Shown: one piece after another, positions 7,040 to 13,902 of the stretch
Position numbering within the stretch: the stretch's first letter is position 1
Layout: every line of letters starts with the position of its first letter
Program-made: the position numbers and the translations under genes
NCBI GenBank assembly: GCA_001701105.1
Contig: DAAI01000061.1
Span: forward strand, 7,211-22,285
Origin: Bacteroidales bacterium GP1
Lineage (GTDB): Bacteria; Bacteroidota; Bacteroidia; Bacteroidales; Muribaculaceae
Direction of reading: 5' to 3'
Length of the DNA stretch: 15,075 bases
Notes under the pieces: generated by a model
The model's database searches: none
The model's input: only the letters and a program-made list of their open reading frames with translations
What the model was told of the DNA's origin: nothing

Positions 7040-8026
7040 ATGAAGAAAATATATCGAATTATCATGGCTCTGACGGTGGTTTCCTGTGTCTTCACTCAGA
7101 AAATACAGGCTGACACATCCGACAACATCACTATAGCAGCCTTCGTTCCCCAAGAAGCAAACCTTACGGCGAAAGAGGCAGAAGCTGTTACGACCATGTT
7201 AAATCGATTGATGACTACCTACGGATGTGCCGGAGGTGGCTTCGATAATCGGTTTATAGTCGTGCCTAACATCCGGGATGCACGAAGTGAGGTAGTAGGT
7301 ATCGATTCAAAGGCCGTAGTGGAACTTGATGTCGATTTACTTATCGGAGACGGTGTGAACGGGACATTGTTTTCCTCTACATCATTCACGGTGAAAGGCA
7401 TTGGGCCTACTATGGAGAAGGCTCGAATAGCGGCACTACGCAAAGCTCCGGCACGTAGCAAAGAGATGCAAGATTTTGTAAACACCGGCAAAACGCGTAT
7501 AATAAACTATTACGAGCAACAGGGTCCCGCCATTATCAATACTGCGAAAGCGCTCGCTCAGAGTCATGAGTATGAAAATGCCATTTCTACTCTTTTCGCT
7601 ATTCCGTCAACTTGCTCCCACTATGCTGCAGCTCAGAAACTTGCCGGAGAATACGGTTTAAAATTCGCCAATAGTCAAAACGACAATGCAATTCGCGCCG
7701 CACAGCAGGCATGGAATGCTAATCCCACTGAAGCCGGCGCGGCCGCTGCCGTGGAGGCTCTTAATGGAGTTAGTAATCCAACTGCTGCGCAGCAAGCATC
7801 CATCAACAACCTGCTCAAGACTATGGACGCTAAATTCACCCTTCGGGAAACTCGTGAATATCAAGCCCGCATGACAGCTGAAAAAAACCGCCATTCGGAA
7901 AGATTATCCGAAATCTCGGCTGATGCTTCTGTGGAAAAAGCTCGATACAATGCTGCTGCTTCAGTAGCAAAAGCGTATGCGGCATCGCGTCCTAAAATGG
8001 TGTATCATGTTCACTCTTGGTATTAA
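7040..8026 (+). CDS. Exported protein with helical repeat-like C-terminus, third gene of the cassette
   Basis: A 328-residue protein with a signal peptide (MKKIYRIIMALTVVSCVFTQ, then KIQA, cleaved before DTSDN). The N-terminal domain (25-160) has an NITIAAFVPQ strand, a helix (LTAKEAEAVTTMLNRLMTTY), GCAGGGFDNRFIVVPNI, LIGDGVNGTLFSSTSFTVKG and a helix with KARIAALRKA. This resembles, from memory, Bacteroidales hypothetical proteins with the same FNxRFVV and YIGDGxxGT motifs, and a CsgG-like layout is possible. Residues 160-205 look like a TPR-type helical pair (ALAQSHEYENAISTLFAIP, then YAAAQKLAGEYGL), and the remainder to 315 is Ala/Glu-rich helix or coiled coil. The end is HVHSWY. No enzymatic motif is seen. 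A structural or scaffolding part in the periplasm, working with the barrel protein encoded next, is the best guess. Confidence 0.68.
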   Translation: MKKIYRIIMALTVVSCVFTQKIQADTSDNITIAAFVPQEANLTAKEAEAVTTMLNRLMTTYGCAGGGFDNRFIVVPNIRDARSEVVGIDSKAVVELDVDLLIGDGVNGTLFSSTSFTVKGIGPTMEKARIAALRKAPARSKEMQDFVNTGKTRIINYYEQQGPAIINTAKALAQSHEYENAISTLFAIPSTCSHYAAAQKLAGEYGLKFANSQNDNAIRAAQQAWNANPTEAGAAAAVEALNGVSNPTAAQQASINNLLKTMDAKFTLRETREYQARMTAEKNRHSERLSEISADASVEKARYNAAASVAKAYAASRPKMVYHVHSWY

Positions 8027-8065
8027 TAATCATTAATACAACAACTTCAACTAATCTATATTTAA

Positions 8066-9655
8066 ATGAAAACAAAACGTTTTTTGACTGGAATGGCAAT
8101 AACGCTTTCCACCTTCACAATGTTAGCTCAAACCATCAGCACAGAGTATGCTCAGCCGGGAATCGGAGGCGTTGTGCTCCCCGAGTTTGAGGCCAACGAG
8201 TTCGTCGAAGTGCTCAATCTTCCGATCAATTCCAAACTGAATGAAGCCGGGAAGTCAGCAAGCGAGCGTGAACAATGGCTCAACGCCAACAATGTAGGCG
8301 TTCAGATACTCAATGCTTACATTACGGATCAGACCACTTTCGAAAAAATGAAAGATGATGTTCGTAAGAGTATCACTCAAGCGGATCTTGACATGGCTGC
8401 AGTGAGCGGTCTTGGAGAGGATGCCATGATAGGCAACATCCTAACCCGCAGGCTCAACAACAACTATATTCTCTTCACCGACAAAGATGAAAAAGGGAAA
8501 ACAATCTGGGAGATCTATAAGATTCAGCTTACCCCTGAGCTTTACAATGCTTACATAAACGTAATGGGCACAAACGAGGCTGCTCCTCTGATTCCCATGA
8601 AGTTTGTCAAAAGCGGAAAATACAACCAGTCAGACATCGATTCTGAGTATCAAAATGCAGTAACCAACAATAATCCGGAGGCCGGATATGCTGTATTCCG
8701 TCGTCTTGTAAAAGACGTTCCCGACCTTGCTATTGGAGGCCCGGTGATCAATAATCACCCGTTCCGCGCCCGTATGCCGAAGTCTGCAAAAAATGCCAAG
8801 CTACAGCGCTTCTATACCTACCGCACTGTGATGAAAGACGGTAAGATGACCTCTAAGAACATAGGTACGGCTTACGTTACACGCCTTATCGGCCAAGATA
8901 CCATCCAGCTCTATTCGCTCTTTGGACGCAGCGGTTCCAAGAAACGCGGTGACTATGCCGTTCTAACTCCGGGAGGACGTAGCGCTTTCAGCATCTCGGG
9001 ACTCTATGGCCTGGAGAAGAACGGTAATTATCCCCGTGTACGCGTTGAATATGACTATTTGCATTGGCTCTCCCCTATCGGTTTGAGCGGCCATGTTCTC
9101 GGCGCCTTAGACGTTGATTTTGTAGGACGCAGCAAAAACGCACTTGAGTCTTCGACTGGCGTTAGATACACATATATCAATGTCTCCGACGGAAAGGTTT
9201 ACGCAACTCATCCCAATCCTCTTCGTGCCGGTATCGGAGTGGGATATGGCGTAGGTTATAACTTCATGGGTAGATTCCAGATTATGCCTTATATCCGCGT
9301 CGCCGCTACATATACCACTTTCCTTTCCGTTAAGGATGACTATGAATTAGGCACTACAAGCATCAAGGATGGTGTTTACCTGCCTATCGTCGACTCCTAC
9401 GGCTACCTCGACCTATCAAATGACAACAAGGGAGAGTTCTATGGAATCCGTGGCGATGCCGGTGCGAAATTCCAGATTAATTTTACCAATAAACTATCGA
9501 TTTTCCTCGGATTCGAATATAACTACAATGCCGGTTTTGGAAAGAAGACTACTGCCGGAATCACTGCAGCCGATTACTTCTATAAGAAGGATTATCTCCA
9601 CCACGGTGTATCTTCATTCAACTTCCTCCTCGGAGTACGCCTGATCTGTTTCTAA
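8066..9655 (+). CDS. Outer-membrane beta-barrel with soluble N-terminal domain, last gene of the cassette
   Basis: A 529-residue protein. The signal peptide ends at LA before QTISTEY (residue 22). Residues 25-245 form a soluble, mostly helical and mixed domain. Residues about 246-310 (YTYRTVMKDGKM, GTAYVTRLIGQDTIQLYSLF, KKRGDYAVLTPGG) look like a small beta-domain of the kind seen in FlgT/CsgG-associated proteins. Residues about 310-529 show repeated amphipathic strands separated by polar turns (VRVEYDYLHWL, LRAGIGVGYGVGYNF, FQIMPYIRVAATYTTF, LSIFLGFEYNYNAGFG) and a final strand FNFLLGVRLICF ending in phenylalanine, the usual outer-membrane targeting signal. A barrel of roughly 8-12 strands is likely. 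It is followed by a strong terminator that closes the operon. It probably anchors the other three exported products to the outer membrane. The transported or bound substrate is unknown. Confidence 0.72.
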   Translation: MKTKRFLTGMAITLSTFTMLAQTISTEYAQPGIGGVVLPEFEANEFVEVLNLPINSKLNEAGKSASEREQWLNANNVGVQILNAYITDQTTFEKMKDDVRKSITQADLDMAAVSGLGEDAMIGNILTRRLNNNYILFTDKDEKGKTIWEIYKIQLTPELYNAYINVMGTNEAAPLIPMKFVKSGKYNQSDIDSEYQNAVTNNNPEAGYAVFRRLVKDVPDLAIGGPVINNHPFRARMPKSAKNAKLQRFYTYRTVMKDGKMTSKNIGTAYVTRLIGQDTIQLYSLFGRSGSKKRGDYAVLTPGGRSAFSISGLYGLEKNGNYPRVRVEYDYLHWLSPIGLSGHVLGALDVDFVGRSKNALESSTGVRYTYINVSDGKVYATHPNPLRAGIGVGYGVGYNFMGRFQIMPYIRVAATYTTFLSVKDDYELGTTSIKDGVYLPIVDSYGYLDLSNDNKGEFYGIRGDAGAKFQINFTNKLSIFLGFEYNYNAGFGKKTTAGITAADYFYKKDYLHHGVSSFNFLLGVRLICF

Positions 9656-9689
9656 TCCTAGCATAACTTTCATAATTAATATATTCCCT

Positions 9690-9725
9690 AAAGGAAGGCC
9701 GCCTTTAATGCCGGCCTTCCTTTTT
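9690..9725 (+). terminator. Strong intrinsic terminator closing the four-gene cassette
   Basis: AAGGAAGGCCG (9691-9701) pairs perfectly with CGGCCTTCCTT (9712-9722) over a 10-base loop, extended by A9690-T9723, and runs into TTTTT (9721-9725). It isolates the cassette from the promoter at 9821. Confidence 0.9.
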
Positions 9726-9820
9726 CTAATATCGACATAATATCTTCAAAACATCACGACATTTTGCGGTTTCAATTATTTGATACATTATCCTAATCCG
9801 TTTTTCTTTTCGGGGGAAAT

Positions 9821-9851
9821 TTTGCCGATAGAGGATTTTTTAGTATTTTTG
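9821..9851 (+). promoter_or_regulatory. Bacteroidetes promoter for the coiled-coil/zapA operon
   Basis: TTTG (9821-9824), 19 bases, then TATTTTTG (9844-9851) matches the -33/-7 consensus fully. Transcription should start at about 9857-9860, so the leader before the ATG at 9868 is only around ten bases, too short for a normal ribosome-binding site. Confidence 0.8.
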
Positions 9852-9867
9852 TAAAAAATTGGCAAAG

Positions 9868-10161
9868 ATGGCTGCTGACTTATTGACGCAACTCGAGGCA
9901 TTGGCCGTGAAAATCGAGGCACTACGCTCCCGGATCATGGCGCTTGAGGAGCAAAATAGCAGTTTGAGGGTAGAAAATTCCCTCCTGAGGCGAGAAGCCG
10001 AGGAAGCCCGCTCGGAACGCGATCGTGCTAAGCTGGACGCTGAGTACCTTACCCTTTCCCATAAGCTGGCAAGCTCCCCCGATTCCATCGCCGATGCCCG
10101 GCGGCATATTGCCACTTTGATCCGCAACATCGACCGGTGCCTTGATATGCTCAAGGAATAA
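9868..10161 (+). CDS. Small coiled-coil protein upstream of zapA (ZapB-like in character)
   Basis: A 97-residue protein from the ATG at 9868 (MAADLLTQLE). A TTG three codons upstream (9859) is possible, but the promoter -7 box ends at 9851 and the ATG is more natural. Residues about 3-65 are one heptad-rich coiled coil (LEALAVKIEALRSRIMALEE, then LRVENSLLRREAEEARSE). The tail IADARRHIATLIRNIDRCLDML is the part that resembles, from memory, short Bacteroidetes proteins encoded just before zapA, which end in a similar ELVREIDKCIALL motif. It lies 36 bases before zapA in the same transcription unit. A division-associated role as a partner of ZapA is inferred from position and coiled-coil character; no homology to E. 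coli ZapB can be claimed from this alone. Confidence 0.72.
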   Translation: MAADLLTQLEALAVKIEALRSRIMALEEQNSSLRVENSLLRREAEEARSERDRAKLDAEYLTLSHKLASSPDSIADARRHIATLIRNIDRCLDMLKE

Positions 10162-10197
10162 CTGGAGAGGTCTTGATGATCTTCACCGACAATCTCC

Positions 10198-10539
10198 ATG
10201 ATGATGAATACGGAAAAGACAAAGATGAACCTTAATATAGGCGGAGCCCGGCTACAGGTCACCGTCCCTTTTGATGAACAGGATTTCGTGCGCGACGTCG
10301 AAGAGAGTGTCAACAACCTCTACAATCAGTGGCGACATGAATTTCAGAAAAAAACCGATCGGGAGATTCTCTCGATGGTGACATATCGGTTTGCATCGCT
10401 TTATTATGAGCTTACCGAGCGAATATCCCGGGCCTCCGAGATTACGGAGGAGTGCCTGCGGATTGCAGAAGGCTCCGTAGCCTCTGAAACGACAACTGAT
10501 GCCGACAAGGCACCGTTGCTCCCTGACGAAATGGATTGA
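10198..10539 (+). CDS. zapA: Cell division protein ZapA
   Basis: A 113-residue protein. ZapA binds and cross-links FtsZ filaments at the Z-ring in the cytoplasm. The N-terminal beta-strand unit MNLNIGGARLQVTVP is the family hallmark. Then come an acidic helix DEQDFVRDVEESVNNLYNQW, the helix KKTDREILSMVTYRFASLYY, and the C-terminal coiled coil ELTERISRASEITEECL used for tetramerisation. The last 20 residues (after AEGS) are an acidic disordered tail. Three successive ATG codons (10198, 10201, 10204) and another at 10225 make the exact start uncertain; 10225 (MNLNIGG) would be close to the usual family N-terminus. A GGAGAGG sits at 10174-10180. A 122-base gap to rny has no clear promoter. Confidence 0.88.
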   Translation: MMMNTEKTKMNLNIGGARLQVTVPFDEQDFVRDVEESVNNLYNQWRHEFQKKTDREILSMVTYRFASLYYELTERISRASEITEECLRIAEGSVASETTTDADKAPLLPDEMD

Positions 10540-10661
10540 TAGGTTCGATCCCGGCTTTTCCTTTTAGAATCAAGTTATTCTGAGCTTTCTCCCGAACGGC
10601 TTATGTTGCCCCATTGGAGTGAATTTATGAATTTAAACCATTATAAAAACTCAGATAACTG

Positions 10662-12200
10662 ATGGACATTGTGATATTGACAGTCGGGGTGGCCTGTGCG
10701 GTGATAGGGTTTATCGTGGCTATGGCCATGAGCCGGAATCGCGCCTCTTCCCACGCCAACGCCATAAAAGCCGAAGCCGAGCGCGAGGCTGATGTGATTA
10801 AAGAAAAAGCTACCCTCAAAGCTAAGGAAGAAGAGATGAGGATTCTCTCCGAGGCCGAGAAAACAGCCAACCAGAAGATTCAGAAAGCTCAGAATGTAGA
10901 GAACCGCAACAAGCAACGTGAACGCGACCTCAATCAGGTGCAGAACGAGAACCAGCGTCGCCGCAAGGAACTGGATGCCATGAAACTAAACCTCGACAGC
11001 CGCGAGCAGATGCTTGAAGCGCGCGACAAGGAACTCGAACAGATGTCGCGCCATGCACGCGAGGAGCTGCAGCGCATTTCCGGCCTTTCCGCCGAGGAGG
11101 CCAAGGAAAAACTCATCGAGAGCCTCAAAGACGAAGCAAAGACCGCAGCAGCCGGATATATCAACGACATCATGGATGATGCCAAGATGACAGCTTCAAA
11201 GGAGGCGAAGCGAATCGTGATTCAGAGCATTCAGAGAGTCGCAACAGAAACGGCCGTGGAAAACAGCGTGACCGTATTCCATATCGACAATGATGAGATA
11301 AAAGGAAGAATCATCGGACGCGAGGGGCGTAATATCAGAGCCCTCGAAGCTGCCACCGGCATAGAAATCATAGTCGACGATACTCCGGAAGCCATCGTAC
11401 TGTCGGGCTTCGACCCCGTGCGCCGCGAGATAGCGCGCCTCGCCCTTCATCAGCTTGTAACCGACGGACGCATACACCCGGCCCGCATCGAGGAAGTAGT
11501 GGCAAAAGTGCGTAAACAAATTGAGGAGGAAATAATCGAAACCGGCAAACGCACTACCATCGACCTCGGCATCCATGGCCTGCATCCGGAGCTGATCCGT
11601 ATGGTGGGAAAAATGAAATATCGCTCCTCCTATGGCCAAAACCTTCTTCAGCATTCGCGTGAGACTGCCAACCTCTGCGCCGTAATGGCATCCGAACTCG
11701 GGCTGAATCCCAAAAAAGCAAGACGCGCAGGTCTGCTCCATGATATCGGGAAAGTGCCTGATGATGAGCCCGAACTTCCTCACGCCCTCCTTGGCATGAA
11801 ACTGGCCGAAAAATTTAAAGAAAAGCCCGACATCTGCAATGCAATCGGCGCTCACCACGATGAAGTGGAACAGACCACGCTCCTCGCTCCGATCGTGCAG
11901 GTATGCGACGCCATTTCCGGTGCTCGCCCGGGTGCTCGCCGGGAAATTGTTGAGGCGTACATCAAGCGGCTCAACGACCTCGAGCAGCTTGCCCTTTCCT
12001 ATCCGGGAGTCCTCAAGACATATGCCATACAGGCCGGACGCGAACTTCGCGTGATCGTAGGGGCCGACAAGATTACCGATGAGGAAACCGAAACCCTATC
12101 CAACGAAATCGCCAAAAAGATTCAGGACGAACTGACATATCCGGGCCAGGTGAAGATCACCGTAATCCGCGAAACTCGGGCTGTAAGCTATGCAAAATAA
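10662..12200 (+). CDS. rny: Ribonuclease Y
   Basis: A 512-residue protein of normal family length. RNase Y is a membrane-tethered endoribonuclease that starts mRNA decay and processing. Domains in order: an N-terminal transmembrane helix (residues 2-22, IVILTVGVACAVIGFIVAMA), a long coiled coil (about 30-200), a KH RNA-binding domain with GRIIGREGRNIRALE (215-229), and an HD phosphohydrolase domain with H331, the H360-D361 pair in LLHDIGK, H398/H399 in GAHHDE, and D416 in VCDAISGARPG. All expected metal ligands are present. The ATG at 10662 gives the anchor immediately, supporting the start. It is followed nine bases later by ricT, whose homologue partners RNase Y in Bacillus subtilis. Confidence 0.96.
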   Translation: MDIVILTVGVACAVIGFIVAMAMSRNRASSHANAIKAEAEREADVIKEKATLKAKEEEMRILSEAEKTANQKIQKAQNVENRNKQRERDLNQVQNENQRRRKELDAMKLNLDSREQMLEARDKELEQMSRHAREELQRISGLSAEEAKEKLIESLKDEAKTAAAGYINDIMDDAKMTASKEAKRIVIQSIQRVATETAVENSVTVFHIDNDEIKGRIIGREGRNIRALEAATGIEIIVDDTPEAIVLSGFDPVRREIARLALHQLVTDGRIHPARIEEVVAKVRKQIEEEIIETGKRTTIDLGIHGLHPELIRMVGKMKYRSSYGQNLLQHSRETANLCAVMASELGLNPKKARRAGLLHDIGKVPDDEPELPHALLGMKLAEKFKEKPDICNAIGAHHDEVEQTTLLAPIVQVCDAISGARPGARREIVEAYIKRLNDLEQLALSYPGVLKTYAIQAGRELRVIVGADKITDEETETLSNEIAKKIQDELTYPGQVKITVIRETRAVSYAK

Positions 12201-12209
12201 TCCACAGCG

Positions 12210-13397
12210 ATGAACCGAGATATTAATCCCGACCGTAGCCGCGGAGGGTGTCCACGGGCTAAATTGCAGGCTACCGACTGGCTTGCCGACATTCCCGGCA
12301 ACGGCGGTTGCAACATCATCGAGGTGATTTTCAAGAACACACGCACCGGATATTTTAAAAACACTCCGGGGCTCCCCTTGAAAATAGGCGACCTCGTGAC
12401 TGTGGAAATGCAGCCGGGTTACGATGTAGGGCGCGTAAACATGACCGGAAGGCTCGTCCTGCTTCAGATGCGCAAAAGCGGTGTGAAAGAAGATGCGGAG
12501 TTTCGGAATGTCCTCCATATGGCCACTGCCGAGGAATTGTCGCGCGCCGAGGAAGCCCACTCTCGTGAGCACGACACCATGATCCGCGCCCGCAAGATTG
12601 CCGAAGATCTCTCCCTTAATATGAAGATCGGGGATGTGGAATATCAGGCTGATGCAGCTAAAGCGATATTCTATTATATCGCCGACGAGCGCGTGGATTT
12701 CCGCACGCTGATACGCGTTCTTGCCGATACATTTAAGGTAAGGGTGGAAATGCGCCAGATTGGAGCGCGTCAGGAAGCCGGGAGAATTGGGGGAATAGGC
12801 CCGTGCGGACGCCAATTGTGCTGCTCGCAATGGATGACAAGATTTGTGTCGGTCGGAACCGGGGCCGCTCGACTCCAGGACCTCTCGATGAATCCACAGA
12901 AACTTGCCGGCCAGTGCGCTAAGTTGAAATGCTGTCTGAATTTCGAGACCCCAGTATATGCCGAGGCTCAGAAGGAGTTGCCTCCTAAAGATGTGCAACT
13001 GGAGACAAAAGACAACACTTATTATTACTTCAAGCCCGACATTCTGGCAAGGACTGTGACCTATAGCACCGACAAGCGTATTCCGGCCAATCTCGTGACT
13101 CTCCCCGCCGCCCGCGCTTTCGAGATTATAGCCCTCAACAAGAATGGCGTGAAACCGGAGTCTCTTCTCACCGACGGCGCCGACAATACCCAGAAAGGAA
13201 GCGGATATGCCGATTTGCTTGCCCAGGAGAATATCAATCGTTTCGACAAATCAAAGAAGCGTAAGGTAAAGAAGGCCCAGCAACATCCCCAGCAGAAGAA
13301 ACAAAAGAACGCTCCTGCCGAGCAACAGCCCCAGAAAAAAGAAGCAAGAAAAAAGCAAAAGCCACACAGGCCGGAGGATAAAAAAACCGACGTCTGA
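12210..13397 (+). CDS. ricT: PSP1/YaaT-family protein RicT, RNase Y partner
   Basis: A 395-residue protein. In B. subtilis RicT (YaaT) forms an Fe-S complex with RicA and RicF that interacts with RNase Y and alters mRNA processing. The PSP1 core here spans about residues 35-250: NIIEVIFKNTRTGYFKN, the IGDLVTVEMQPGYDVG barrel-like unit, and ADTFKVRVEMRQIGARQEAG. The characteristic cysteine cluster is GPCGRQLCC (C199, C204, C205) and QCAKLKCC (C236, C241, C242). Two further cysteines, C14 and C34, lie in a Bacteroidetes-style N-terminal extension. The last 50 residues (about 345-395) are Lys/Gln/Pro-rich and highly basic, probably disordered and possibly RNA-contacting; this tail is unlike the Bacillus protein. 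It lies nine bases after rny and one base before gldH, so it is surely in the same operon. No ricA or ricF is in the window. Confidence 0.92.
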   Translation: MNRDINPDRSRGGCPRAKLQATDWLADIPGNGGCNIIEVIFKNTRTGYFKNTPGLPLKIGDLVTVEMQPGYDVGRVNMTGRLVLLQMRKSGVKEDAEFRNVLHMATAEELSRAEEAHSREHDTMIRARKIAEDLSLNMKIGDVEYQADAAKAIFYYIADERVDFRTLIRVLADTFKVRVEMRQIGARQEAGRIGGIGPCGRQLCCSQWMTRFVSVGTGAARLQDLSMNPQKLAGQCAKLKCCLNFETPVYAEAQKELPPKDVQLETKDNTYYYFKPDILARTVTYSTDKRIPANLVTLPAARAFEIIALNKNGVKPESLLTDGADNTQKGSGYADLLAQENINRFDKSKKRKVKKAQQHPQQKKQKNAPAEQQPQKKEARKKQKPHRPEDKKTDV

Positions 13398-13398
13398 A

Positions 13399-13902
13399 AT
13401 GAACGGAATCGCGCGCATAGCCTTAATGGCATTTATGATGCCGATGCTCATTGCATCCGGATGCCGTAACGTGCGTGATACCCTTTATGCCGCATATGCC
13501 GATATTCCATCTTCCGGATGGAATCCTGCAGAGCCGGTAATTTTCCAGCCTTTTCCGGCCGATACCTCCCTTGTCGGGGAGAAGATGACCCTGATTCTAT
13601 GCGCGCGATACCGCACAAGCAAGCCCCTCCCTCCATTGCCCCTGCTCGTTTCGATAGAGGATGAGAAGGAAGTGATGAGGAACGACACGCTCTTCCTGCG
13701 CACTTTTAATTCCGACGGCAATCCGATAGCCAAAGGTGTGCTGGGTATCGCCGAAGTGACCGACACGCTTCTGCATGATTTTACTCTTGAAAAGGGTCTG
13801 TCGGTAAGCATATCCCCTCTCCTCCCTCCGATTGACTCGGCCGGATTGTTAAACATTGGTATAAAACTCTCGAATTATGAATCTGTCTCTGCTACTCCCT
13901 GA
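13399..13902 (+). CDS. gldH: GldH-type gliding-motility lipoprotein
   Basis: A 167-residue protein with a lipoprotein signal: a hydrophobic stretch, then LIASGC with the lipidated cysteine at residue 22. After the cysteine come DTLYAAYADIPSSGWNP and a beta-rich body (YRTSKPLPPLPLLVSIEDE, then NDTLFLRTF). The W-containing IPSSGWNP segment, size and lipobox are those of GldH, a lipoprotein needed for gliding in Flavobacterium but also kept in non-gliding Bacteroidales, where its role is unclear. One base separates it from ricT, and its last 26 bases overlap the next gene, indicating translational coupling. The family call rests on motif memory and gene neighbourhood. Confidence 0.78.
   Translation: MNGIARIALMAFMMPMLIASGCRNVRDTLYAAYADIPSSGWNPAEPVIFQPFPADTSLVGEKMTLILCARYRTSKPLPPLPLLVSIEDEKEVMRNDTLFLRTFNSDGNPIAKGVLGIAEVTDTLLHDFTLEKGLSVSISPLLPPIDSAGLLNIGIKLSNYESVSATP

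Noticed and set aside
10540..10661. Gap between zapA and rny as a possible 6S RNA site, because 6S lies beside zapA in many Proteobacteria.
   Set aside because: Only 122 bases with one weak 5-bp hairpin (AGAAT/ATTCT); no long rod-like structure and no promoter.
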